64,000 bases of DNA from Clostridium pasteurianum (lineage in GTDB: Bacteria > Bacillota > Clostridia > Clostridiales > Clostridiaceae). The stretch is taken from the NCBI RefSeq assembly GCF_001705235.1, contig NZ_MCGV01000001.1, positions 1,550,001-1,614,000 of the forward strand. The letters are read 5' to 3'. Below are positions 56,463-64,000 of the stretch, piece by piece. Numbering within the stretch: position 1 is the first letter of the stretch; each line of letters starts with the position of its first letter. A model generated the notes under the pieces. The model searched no databases. It had not been told where the DNA came from and saw only the letters and a list, made by a program, of their open reading frames with translations. The translations under genes and the position numbers were made by a program.

Positions 56463-56488
56463 TGAGTAAATTTATTCACTCATTGACA
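56452..56488 (-). terminator. tetR terminator that also contains operator O2 and the MATE -35 box
   Basis: Minus strand TGTCAATGAGT (10-base loop) ACTCATTGACA followed by TTTTT. The same bases contain the O2 palindrome (56461-56480) and TTGACA. Confidence 0.75.
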
Positions 56489-56508
56489 TTTTTAATAAAG
56501 ATTTCTGA

Positions 56509-57132
56509 TTATATCTTCATACCTAAGACACGCGGCTGTACCTCATGTATAAAATTAATAAACTCCTTCATATATTCTTTAATATTTTCTTCTGGCATTT
56601 CCTCATGAAAAGTATGAGTTAATCCAGAAATTAAAAATCTAGCTGTTCTAGCTGCATTACTGCAATGAAAAATATTTTCTTTAATACCCTGCTCTATTAT
56701 TGGTACCATAATAGCTATAAATTCGGCTGCTACATCATCAAGTATTATTGCTCTAATGCTTGACACCTCGTTAAATCTAGCTTCAAATTCATAATTATTA
56801 CTTGAAAAATTAAATATGCGATTCATTACAATGTTTAGTTTTTCATCAGCAGACATGTTTTTAGGTATTGGGATTTTCATTTCCTCTACTGCTTTCATTG
56901 CATAATATTTTGAAGCCGCTGCAAAAATTTCTGTTTTAGATTTAAAATATCTGTAACATAAACCTGGCGATACCTTCATTTCATTAGCTATGTCTTGAAT
57001 AGCAGTATTTTCATAACCTTTTTGAGAAAAAAGCTTTAAAGCTGTTTCTATAATCTCTTGACGACGTTCATCCGGTTCTTTTGATATACGTATTTTGTGA
57101 GAACGTTCCTTCTCATTTTCTGATAATGTCAT
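56509..57132 (-). CDS. TetR family transcriptional regulator
   Basis: The 207-residue protein has the N-terminal TetR helix-turn-helix (ETALKLFSQKGYENTAIQDI, VSPGLCYRYFKSKTEIF) and a ligand-binding helical C-terminal domain. Start ATG follows GAGGTG. The adjacent MATE gene and the paired palindromes between them make that pump the likely target. Confidence 0.94.
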   Translation of the reverse strand: MTLSENEKERSHKIRISKEPDERRQEIIETALKLFSQKGYENTAIQDIANEMKVSPGLCYRYFKSKTEIFAAASKYYAMKAVEEMKIPIPKNMSADEKLNIVMNRIFNFSSNNYEFEARFNEVSSIRAIILDDVAAEFIAIMVPIIEQGIKENIFHCSNAARTARFLISGLTHTFHEEMPEENIKEYMKEFINFIHEVQPRVLGMKI

Positions 57133-57366
57133 AATTTTTCACCTCAATACAAAACTTTGTCTATTATAATTTATACAAAATATAATATAATACTATTGCT
57201 ATCTTGCCTTTTTGTAAAGTGTAATATAATAAATATTAATCGTACTTAAAATAAACTCTATAAAATCAAAATATTGATTTAAAATTTTGAAAATTGAATT
57301 AATAATGATAATATGTTATTATATAGGATTTTAAATTTATATGCTAATTCGGTGGGGTGATACTGT

Positions 57367-59349
57367 ATGAAAAGAAATAATTCTTTGCAAATCAAGGCAA
57401 TTATATTAATTTCAATTATTTTTGCTGCAGTAATGAGTCTTGTAACAATAATTAGTTATGCAAATTCTAAAAAATTAATTCTATCATCGCTTGAAAACTC
57501 AGGAAAACAAACAATTGCTGTTCATTCGCAAAATTTATCTTCATGGATAAAATCTAGATTATCACAAGTAGAAGTAATGGCAAATACAGAAACAGTAAAC
57601 AGCATGGATACAAATAAAATAGTACCTTATTTTAAACATGAAAAAAATAATTATAATGGAGTTTTTAACAGTATAGGAATAAGCGATGCATCTGGAAAAT
57701 TAACACTTCAAGATAATACGACAATAAATATAAGTTCTGAAAATACTTTTCCAGAAGTCATGCAAAGAAAAGAAATTATATCAAATCCATTTCAAGCAAA
57801 AGAAAATCCATCAGAGTGGATTATATCAATGGAATGTCCTGTAAAAGACATTAATACAAATAAAGTAAAAGGACTCGTAAGTGGCGCATGTCTTGTTTCA
57901 ACAGTCTTTAAAGAAAATACAAATTTTCATTTAGGAAAAACTGATAATGTTTATATTTTAAATAAAGATGGTACTGTGCTTTTTCATAAAAATAATTCAT
58001 TAATAAACAAAAGTAATTTTTTAAAAAATTCAAATAAAGATTATGTAACTTTACTTAAACAGGGCATATCCAAAGAAAATTCATATGGCGAATTTAAAGA
58101 TACTTCTGGAACAAAAAAGCTTTTCTCTTCACATATTGACGGAACCAACTGGTATATGTTTCTCGAGGTACCCACTAAAGAATATGTTAGCAGCGTAAAT
58201 TCACTTTTATATTTTTCTACTTTCATTACAGCTTTTGCAATAATAATACTGATAATAGTATTAGTTATAATACTTAAATATTTCTTTAATAAATTATTAC
58301 AAGTATCTTTAGCAGCAGAAAAAGTTGCTAAAGGTGATTTGACTAATTATTTACCAGAATCCAAAGATGAACTTGGAAGCCTTAATGCCACCTTTAATAA
58401 AATGACAAAGGAACTAAAAGAAATCATTCTGAAGTTAAAAGGTGTATCAAATGTAGTTAATAAATCTTCTAAAAATTGTACAGACATAAGCTTAACAATA
58501 GCTCAAGGTGGTGAAAATATTCAAGAGAGTATTAAAAACTTATCTTTAGGAACTCGAGTAACAGCCAAAGAAATATCAAACATAACCACATATGTAAGTG
58601 ACATGGAGAATCAATCAAAAGAATTGGTTAGCATAAGTACAAATATAGATAATATGATAAAAGATACTAAAGATAGCACTAAAATTGGTTCAAAAAATTT
58701 AAAAGAAACAATTGATATACTTAATGACATGAAAAAAAGTATACTGGTTTCTAGTGACGTCATAACTAAGCTTTCAGAAAGGTCTAAAAATATCGCAAAC
58801 ATAACAACTACTATATCTGATATATCTGGACAAACTAATTTATTAGCATTAAATGCAAGTATTGAGGCGGCTAGAGCTGGAGAAAGCGGAAAAGGATTTT
58901 CTGTAGTTGCAGATGAAGTTAAAAAATTAGCAGAACAGTCTTCAAATTCAAGTGAAGAAATTTCCACAGAAATATGTGAGGTACAAGCTCAAATATCTGA
59001 AGCATTTAAGACTATGAAAGAAAGTATAAATTTTATGGAACAAGGAACATCCTCTATGGCTTCAATTTCTACAATATTCCACAAAATATCAGAACAAGTT
59101 GAAAAAGTAAAGAACGTTAGTTCAAATGTTTCTGAAATAGCACAAACACTTTTAAATCAAAATGAAAATATCTATCAAGCTATTTCAAATACGTCAGCGG
59201 CAAGTGAAGAGATGGCAGCAAATACAGAATCAGCAGAGGAATCTGTTAACAATCAGGAAAAGGTATTTTTAAAACTTAAAACTGCATCAAAGGAACTTGA
59301 AAATATCTCAATAAGCCTTAATGAAGAATTTTCGAAATTTAAATGTTAA
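57367..59349 (+). CDS. Methyl-accepting chemotaxis protein with Cache-type sensor
   Basis: A 660-residue receptor. Membrane segment at about 12-32, outside Cache-like sensor to about 275 ([18 protein letters not shown]), second segment near 280-303, HAMP ([17 protein letters not shown]) and signalling tip [18 protein letters not shown] near residue 487. Start ATG follows GGTGGGGTGA. Divergent from tetR. Closed by the hairpin at 59380. Confidence 0.93.
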   Translation: MKRNNSLQIKAIILISIIFAAVMSLVTIISYANSKKLILSSLENSGKQTIAVHSQNLSSWIKSRLSQVEVMANTETVNSMDTNKIVPYFKHEKNNYNGVFNSIGISDASGKLTLQDNTTINISSENTFPEVMQRKEIISNPFQAKENPSEWIISMECPVKDINTNKVKGLVSGACLVSTVFKENTNFHLGKTDNVYILNKDGTVLFHKNNSLINKSNFLKNSNKDYVTLLKQGISKENSYGEFKDTSGTKKLFSSHIDGTNWYMFLEVPTKEYVSSVNSLLYFSTFITAFAIIILIIVLVIILKYFFNKLLQVSLAAEKVAKGDLTNYLPESKDELGSLNATFNKMTKELKEIILKLKGVSNVVNKSSKNCTDISLTIAQGGENIQESIKNLSLGTRVTAKEISNITTYVSDMENQSKELVSISTNIDNMIKDTKDSTKIGSKNLKETIDILNDMKKSILVSSDVITKLSERSKNIANITTTISDISGQTNLLALNASIEAARAGESGKGFSVVADEVKKLAEQSSNSSEEISTEICEVQAQISEAFKTMKESINFMEQGTSSMASISTIFHKISEQVEKVKNVSSNVSEIAQTLLNQNENIYQAISNTSAASEEMAANTESAEESVNNQEKVFLKLKTASKELENISISLNEEFSKFKC

Positions 59350-59379
59350 GACTTTGTATGGAATTGTTGCAATATGAAA

Positions 59380-59411
59380 ATATAACTGGAAAGCTAAATT
59401 TCCAGTTATAT
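59380..59411. terminator. Bidirectional terminator
   Basis: ATATAACTGGAAA (6-base loop) TTTCCAGTTATAT between convergent genes. Confidence 0.75.
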
Positions 59412-59426
59412 TAATACTCAAATATT

Positions 59427-60143
59427 TTACTTTTTTTGTTCATCAATAAAATTCAAAATTGCCTCAACTGTTTGATTTTGTTGACTTTCTCTAGTTATAG
59501 TCGCTTTTCCATCACCTTTTTGATCACCATAATTTCCAAAATCAGCATGATTACCGCCATTTATCTCTAATATCTTCGAAGTTTTATCCAATTTAGTTTT
59601 GTTAAGAATCTTATCATTGCTGCCATAAACAATTAAAGTTCTAAGCGTTGTTTTCTTAATCCTGTATGCTCCTAATAAAATAATTCCTTTAAGCCTACTT
59701 TCATTCTCAGCTGAATATTTACTTGCCATAGCCCCACCTAGTGAATGTCCAGAAATGTACCAATTCTTTATATTAGGCAGCTTTTTATATACTTTATCTG
59801 CCGCATTTGTATCAAAAATTGCTAAATTAAAAGGCATTTTTAAAAGTACTGTAGTAATTCCTCTATCTGCAAGCTTCTTTAAAATGGGCGCATATGCAAT
59901 ATATTCAACCTTTGCTCCCGGGTAAAATATAATTGCTGTTTTATCTTTGTCTCGAAACTTTGGATAAAATATGATCATGCTACCATCTTTCACTGCATAA
60001 TGATTACTTTGAGCCACAGTTTCTTTTGCTGTATTTTGTGCTTTGTAATAATTCAATGTATATACATAAAACCCGCATATTAATAAAATTAGTATAGCTA
60101 TAGGACCTATAAGCAATCTTTTAATCACATTTTTTTTACACAT
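59427..60143 (-). CDS. Membrane-anchored alpha/beta hydrolase
   Basis: The 238-residue protein has an N-terminal membrane anchor or signal (about residues 10-30). The hydrolase core has nucleophile serine in SGHSLGGAM, an acid in VYGSNDKIL and histidine in NGGNHADFGNYG, a complete triad. The ATG at 60143 follows GGAGG and begins MCKKNVIKRL; the frame opens earlier at 60215 without a ribosome site. It probably acts at or outside the membrane. Substrate unknown. Confidence 0.85.
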   Translation of the reverse strand: MCKKNVIKRLLIGPIAILILLICGFYVYTLNYYKAQNTAKETVAQSNHYAVKDGSMIIFYPKFRDKDKTAIIFYPGAKVEYIAYAPILKKLADRGITTVLLKMPFNLAIFDTNAADKVYKKLPNIKNWYISGHSLGGAMASKYSAENESRLKGIILLGAYRIKKTTLRTLIVYGSNDKILNKTKLDKTSKILEINGGNHADFGNYGDQKGDGKATITRESQQNQTVEAILNFIDEQKK

Positions 60144-60204
60144 TTTTATTCCTCCAATTATAGAATAAGTCGGTGACAAAGTGACACAATAAAAATATTT
60201 AGTT

Positions 60205-60399
60205 CTATAATTCACTTCCTGCTGCCTTATTAACTATTATTGTAGCATCTTTATGCATATGTTTCTTATCTATATTAATATACTTAATTTTTAATTTACC
60301 ATATGCAGTTATTTTCATCAGAATAAATAACACTACTACTGGAACTGAAGGAATAATTGTTGTTTCTTCTTTATAATACTCACAGAGTGCTTTTACTAT
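60205..60399 (-). pseudogene. nagB remnant (3' end of a second glucosamine-6-phosphate deaminase)
   Basis: The minus strand encodes YINIDKKH fused to HKDATIIVNKAAGSEL and a stop. The intact nagB has HINIDKKN in its middle and HKDITMIVDKAAGSKL at its end, so about 100 residues between them are missing. The bases also match closely (CTTATCTATATTAATAT in both, plus strand). Sequence further upstream (about 60310-60399) keeps an open frame but no longer resembles NagB beyond a short DEN trace. It lies directly after nanE. Confidence 0.7.
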
Positions 60400-60401
60400 A
60401 G

Positions 60402-61097
60402 TTACACTCCTATATCATTTATTTTATCTACAAACTTCTTGGTGATGATTTGTGGTCTTGTAATAATCGAACCTACTACAACACTGCAGCAGCCTAATTC
60501 TAAAACGCGGCGTGCTTTCTTAGGTGTATCTATGTTCCCCTCTGCTATTACTGGTTTATTAACTTTTCCTAATATTTTTCTTATTAATTCAAAATCATTT
60601 TCTTCTATTTTTATTCCTCTACTCTGTTTAGTGTATCCTACTAATGTAGTTCCAATAAAATCAAAACCTAATTCATCAGCATGTATTGCTTCTTCATAAG
60701 TTGAACAATCAGCCATTAATAATTGTTTTGGATATCTTCTCTTAATTTCTAAAAAAAATTCATCTAAAGATATGTTATTGGGTCTTAAAGAACTTGTAGC
60801 ATCAAGAGCTATAATATCAACCTTAGCTTCTACTAGTTCTTCAATTTCATCCATAGTTGGAGTAATATATATTTCACTATCAGCATAATCTCTTTTTACT
60901 ATACCTATAATAGGTAAATCTACATTACGTTTAATTTCTAATATATCTTCCTTCGTATTAGCCCTAATTCCTGAGGCACCACCTTGTTTTGCTGCTAATG
61001 CCATTTTCCCCATTATTAAGGAAGAGTGTAATGGCTCATCTGGCAAAGCTTGACAAGATACTATTAGTTTGTTTTTTAAATAATTAACTATATTCAA
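60402..61097 (-). CDS. nanE: N-acetylmannosamine-6-phosphate 2-epimerase
   Basis: Converts ManNAc-6-phosphate to GlcNAc-6-phosphate in sialic acid use, feeding NagA and NagB. The 231-residue TIM barrel contains [58 protein letters not shown] and VIAEGNI. TTG at 61097 is preferred, about eight bases from AGAGGATG; the frame opens at ATG 61115. No sialate lyase or transporter is seen nearby. Confidence 0.94.
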   Translation of the reverse strand: MNIVNYLKNKLIVSCQALPDEPLHSSLIMGKMALAAKQGGASGIRANTKEDILEIKRNVDLPIIGIVKRDYADSEIYITPTMDEIEELVEAKVDIIALDATSSLRPNNISLDEFFLEIKRRYPKQLLMADCSTYEEAIHADELGFDFIGTTLVGYTKQSRGIKIEENDFELIRKILGKVNKPVIAEGNIDTPKKARRVLELGCCSVVVGSIITRPQIITKKFVDKINDIGV

Positions 61098-61150
61098 CTT
61101 ATTACATCCTCTCATATCTTCTATAAAGATTTACTAATCATATGCTTAAT

Positions 61151-61179
61151 ATAATGGTGTGATTTTGATAATAAGTCAA
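61151..61179 (-). promoter_or_regulatory. Probable promoter of nanE
   Basis: Minus strand TTGACT, 17 bases, CATTAT. Confidence 0.4.
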
Positions 61180-61337
61180 GTTCCATTTCGTAATATTTCA
61201 CTCAAAAATTATTATTGTAGAAATATTTATTTAATGTTATTATACTAACATGTATAATTCAAAATTCATGTATAAACTTTATTACGGCCTATGTATTTAC
61301 AGTTTAATTAATAATTCTAAGGACATGAAGTTTTAAA

Positions 61338-61648
61338 ATGAAATGTTTAAAGATATTTTTACCTATATTTGTTTTAGCCTTTTGTATTTTTGTATTAGTA
61401 AAAACATCATCCCTTTTTCTTTCATCTAACTCTACTTCAAATTATATTGCTACCAATGAAGTTGAAAAGAGGAGTACTCCCGTTCACAGTTGGATGATTG
61501 GGCTGACCATTTACCTCATATGAAAGTTTTCTTCTGGGTTCCTAAGAACTCTACAGCTTTTATACCCTATGCTAATAGATGTGTTAAAACTAACGTAATT
61601 GGACACGAACCAAATTTTTATAAATCAACTCACATATACTATAGATAA
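61338..61648 (+). pseudogene. Frameshifted small exported protein, unknown family
   Basis: The first frame (61338-61523) encodes a membrane or signal helix (IFLPIFVLAFCIFVLV) and a polar stretch. After about position 61487 the coding character moves to another frame, reading DDWADHLPHMKVFFWVPKNS on to a stop at 61648. Together they would make about 103 residues. The break is a single-base frameshift near VHS/QLDD. The ribosome site is weak. A sequencing error or a decayed gene are both possible. Confidence 0.4.
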
Positions 61649-61696
61649 TATAAAATTAAACATAATCAAGTAGATGCTGAATAATTGTTTTATTCA

Positions 61697-61862
61697 GCGA
61701 CCCCTCACACCACCGTGCGTACCCTTCAGTACACGGCGGTTCAATATAAATTAATGCTTCAATGAATATATTTCAGACGTACTTCGATAGTATTCTTATC
61801 AGCTTATCATGATTTATTGCGTCAAAGTATTTTGCGAAACCAAAATCACCGTCTGCTTTGAA
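61697..61862 (-). mobile_element. Group II intron remnant (reverse transcriptase fragment and domain V)
   Basis: On the minus strand 61773-61862 encodes DGDFGFAKYFDAINHDKLIR, the reverse-transcriptase block (YFDxINHxKL) of group II intron proteins, soon followed by a stop. Downstream, 61697-61742 reads GAACCGCCGTGTACTGAAGG then GTACGCACGGTGGTGTGAGG, the domain V hairpin and the boundary typical of these introns. The rest of the intron and most of the protein gene are gone, so it is inactive. Confidence 0.75.
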
Positions 61863-61878
61863 TAGTTTATGACTTTTT

Positions 61879-64000
61879 CTAAACAGCACAATTAATGTCC
61901 TCTTCTTCAATTTTCTGCTTATTCTTACTTATAGAAATAAGCGCTGGTATTACTGACGGAAGTAATATAAAACTAAGTATAAACAATCCAATCACAACAC
62001 AAATAGACAATTCCATTAATACAATTATATTTGATGGATATAAAGTAGCAAAAGTTCCTGCAAGTATTATAGCAGCAGACATCACCACTCCTCCAATATT
62101 TTTTGCAGATAGAATAATTGCTTCCTTTTTTGAAAGCTCTGGATACTCCTTGAAACGCATCATAAGAAATATACTATAGTCAACGCCAAGTGAAACTATC
62201 ATTATAAAGGCAAAGAAAGGAACATTCCAAGCTAACCCATCCTTAGCACTACTAAATAATATTTTAGATATAAACATAGTTGATGCCAATGAGGTAAAGT
62301 ATGCTATCATTAATGAAGCAATTATATATATTGGTATCCAAAAAGATCTTATTACTAAAACAAGTAATAAAAAGATAGCCGCTAGCACAATTATCTGTGT
62401 AAAGTTTATATCATGGGTCGCTATATTTTTCAAATCATTAGTTTCCGCAGTATCTCCTGCTATTCCAATATCCACATTTTGAATTTTTGTACCTTTTAAT
62501 TGGCTTTTGACAAAACTATTAATATTATTTATAAGACTAACAGATCTTTCTGAATCAGGTTCTGAAGCAAGTGTCAAAGTTAACCTTATCATTTTTCTAT
62601 CTTTAGACATATACATATCAAGCATTTTAGTTATATCTTTTGTTTTGAAAACTTCCTTAGGAATATAAAAACTTTTGGTCGTTGTTAGCTGTGTTAAAAA
62701 ATCATTACTTTTATTTATTCCATCAGATATAGTTGTTAGGCCATCGCTGCTCTTTCCTAATGCATTCTTTAATTCACCAATTCCATTACCAAGACCACTA
62801 ATTCCATTATTTAGTGCCTGTTGTCCGTTCTTGATTTTTTCTGCCCCATCATTCAATTGCGACATGCTTTGGATAACCTGCGTCTGTCCCGCACTTCCTT
62901 GCCTAAGTCCACTTGAAAGTGCTTTTTCACCATTTTCAAGTTCATTTATTCCTTCAACTAATTTTGATTGATCACTTGTATTATCAACAATTAGCTTAAG
63001 TCCAGCATTAACTTTAGATAAATTTGATGTTAATAAATCATAATTATCATTGGCCCCATTTACAGATGTTGTAACCTCATCTAAAGCTCCTGATAAATTA
63101 TTAAGCATAGTCTTCATTTGTCCAACATCCGGGTCGTTAGGCAACTTTGCATTAATATTAGAAATATTTATTTGCATAGCAAGCACCATTTGTTTCAATT
63201 GCCCAATAGATGCAGGTATAGCCTTGTATCCCGCTCCAAGAGCATCATATCCTTTATTTATATCATCGATACTTTGTGAAATATTATTAGCTGCATCATT
63301 TATACTTTTCACTCCTGACCTAAGTTGTCCTATGCCCGAAACAAGGTCATCCGCTCCATTTGCCCCACTTTCAATACCATTATTTATTTTTTGAAGTACA
63401 CCTGTTACAGTATTTATACCACTTTGAAGCTGACCTGTTCCATTTGATAATTCTGCAACTGCTGAAAAATCCTCATTTGGCAAGCTATTATTCATGGTAA
63501 GTATACCATTTTTAATTTCCTTTACACCACTATTTGCATCATCCAAACCATTAATAACAGTTTTTGTTTGGTTATTTGTATACAAATCATCTATCATAGC
63601 TCCTTTAGGTTGAGTAGGCCCATAAACTTCTTTTATGCCTTTTACTCCTTTTAGTTTTTGTGTTAAATTATCTATGACAGCAAGATCCTCATTATTGTCC
63701 ATAGGCTTATCATTTTTCAAAACAATATCTGTCTGCATAACTTTACCTGCGCCAAACTTATTCACTACGAGATTAAAACCTTGTATAGAAGGGTCTTTAG
63801 GATTTAAATCTTTAACACTATTGAAAGATAATTTTGTTGTATTAAATATAATAACTGGAGCAATTAAAGCTGATACAATTATTAATGAAACTATTGGATG
63901 TTTAACAGATGCTATCGCAATTTTACCCCAGAAAACACTTTTTTTGTGTCCACTCCTATTTTTTGAAGGCCAAAATAGTTTTTTCCCAAGTGTTCTCATT
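61879..64000 (-). CDS. MMPL/RND superfamily membrane transporter, C-terminal part (cut by window edge)
   Basis: At least 706 residues; the gene continues past the right edge, so its start is not seen. The visible part begins in the cytoplasmic link after the first membrane block (MRTLGKKLFWPSKNRSG). It continues through one transmembrane helix and a large outside domain with many Gly-spaced heptad repeats (about residues 150-410, GTGQLQSGINTV, SGIGQLRSGVKSI). It ends in a second five-helix MMPL block (IVSLGVDYSIFLMMRFKEY). This matches YdfJ/YhgE-like exporters. Substrate unknown. The stop is 17 bases from the intron remnant. Confidence 0.88.
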   Translation of the reverse strand, partial: MRTLGKKLFWPSKNRSGHKKSVFWGKIAIASVKHPIVSLIIVSALIAPVIIFNTTKLSFNSVKDLNPKDPSIQGFNLVVNKFGAGKVMQTDIVLKNDKPMDNNEDLAVIDNLTQKLKGVKGIKEVYGPTQPKGAMIDDLYTNNQTKTVINGLDDANSGVKEIKNGILTMNNSLPNEDFSAVAELSNGTGQLQSGINTVTGVLQKINNGIESGANGADDLVSGIGQLRSGVKSINDAANNISQSIDDINKGYDALGAGYKAIPASIGQLKQMVLAMQINISNINAKLPNDPDVGQMKTMLNNLSGALDEVTTSVNGANDNYDLLTSNLSKVNAGLKLIVDNTSDQSKLVEGINELENGEKALSSGLRQGSAGQTQVIQSMSQLNDGAEKIKNGQQALNNGISGLGNGIGELKNALGKSSDGLTTISDGINKSNDFLTQLTTTKSFYIPKEVFKTKDITKMLDMYMSKDRKMIRLTLTLASEPDSERSVSLINNINSFVKSQLKGTKIQNVDIGIAGDTAETNDLKNIATHDINFTQIIVLAAIFLLLVLVIRSFWIPIYIIASLMIAYFTSLASTMFISKILFSSAKDGLAWNVPFFAFIMIVSLGVDYSIFLMMRFKEYPELSKKEAIILSAKNIGGVVMSAAIILAGTFATLYPSNIIVLMELSICVVIGLFILSFILLPSVIPALISISKNKQKIEEEDINCAV

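Overview
The window looks like a stretch of the chromosome of a solventogenic Clostridium, most probably Clostridium acetobutylicum or a very close relative. The DNA is AT-rich, with strong Shine-Dalgarno sequences, frequent TTG and GTG starts and near-consensus sigma-A promoters. Genes typical of clostridia are present: PrkA/YhbH/SpoVR, three chemoreceptors, CheX proteins and a dockerin-bearing GH9 cellulase. From memory, the order pdxT-pdxS-ribHABD ... prkA ... metH ... glcG ... asd ... orphan cellulase matches the CAC0541-CAC0597 region of strain ATCC 824. That is recollection, not a search.

Layout. 0-11.6 kb: chemoreceptor; B6 genes pdxS-pdxT; a riboflavin operon (ribD-E-BA-H) under an FMN riboswitch; a biotin ligase lacking a DNA-binding domain; a CheX pair; cbiB. 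12-16.6 kb: prkA-yhbH-spoVR operon. 16.7-20.6 kb: B12-dependent methionine synthase under a SAM-I riboswitch. 20.7-26.8 kb: secreted Ig-like protein, esterase, MFS carrier, and a PadR/HAAS/DUF4097 operon that seems to end in an unannotated 46-residue peptide gene. 27-30 kb: glucose PTS enzyme glcG and its antiterminator glcT. 30-39.4 kb: asd, a second PadR operon, chemoreceptor, Ldh2-type dehydrogenase, and a two-component system beside small LiaI-like membrane proteins. 39.4-43.6 kb: orphan cellulosomal GH9 enzyme and, upstream of it, a c-di-GMP-II riboswitch with its own terminator and no intact gene directly behind it. 43.9-51.7 kb: M48 protease, the PHP-nagA-nagB operon with a divergent AraC regulator, and an amino-acid permease behind a tandem glycine riboswitch. 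52-57 kb: small alarmone synthetase plus two-component operon, and a MATE pump with a TetR repressor whose operators, promoter and terminator overlap. 57-64 kb: chemoreceptor, hydrolase, nanE with a degraded nagB fragment behind it, a frameshifted small gene, a group II intron remnant, and an MMPL/RND protein that runs off the right edge.

Regulation is dominated by RNA. Four riboswitches are visible (FMN, SAM-I, c-di-GMP-II, tandem glycine), plus a GlcT-type antitermination site and two candidate attenuators. Carbohydrate genes (glcG, nagAB, nanE, GH9) recur, with cre-like sites at two of them.

The least explained material is non-coding. One hairpin-forming dispersed repeat family has four members (about 7.8, 12.0, 51.9 and 53.4 kb), three of them ending within a few bases of a stop codon and one supplying the stop codon of spoVR. 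Two unrelated long palindromic elements and the riboswitch without an obvious target gene add to this. No rRNA, tRNA, CRISPR array, prophage or intact insertion sequence was seen.
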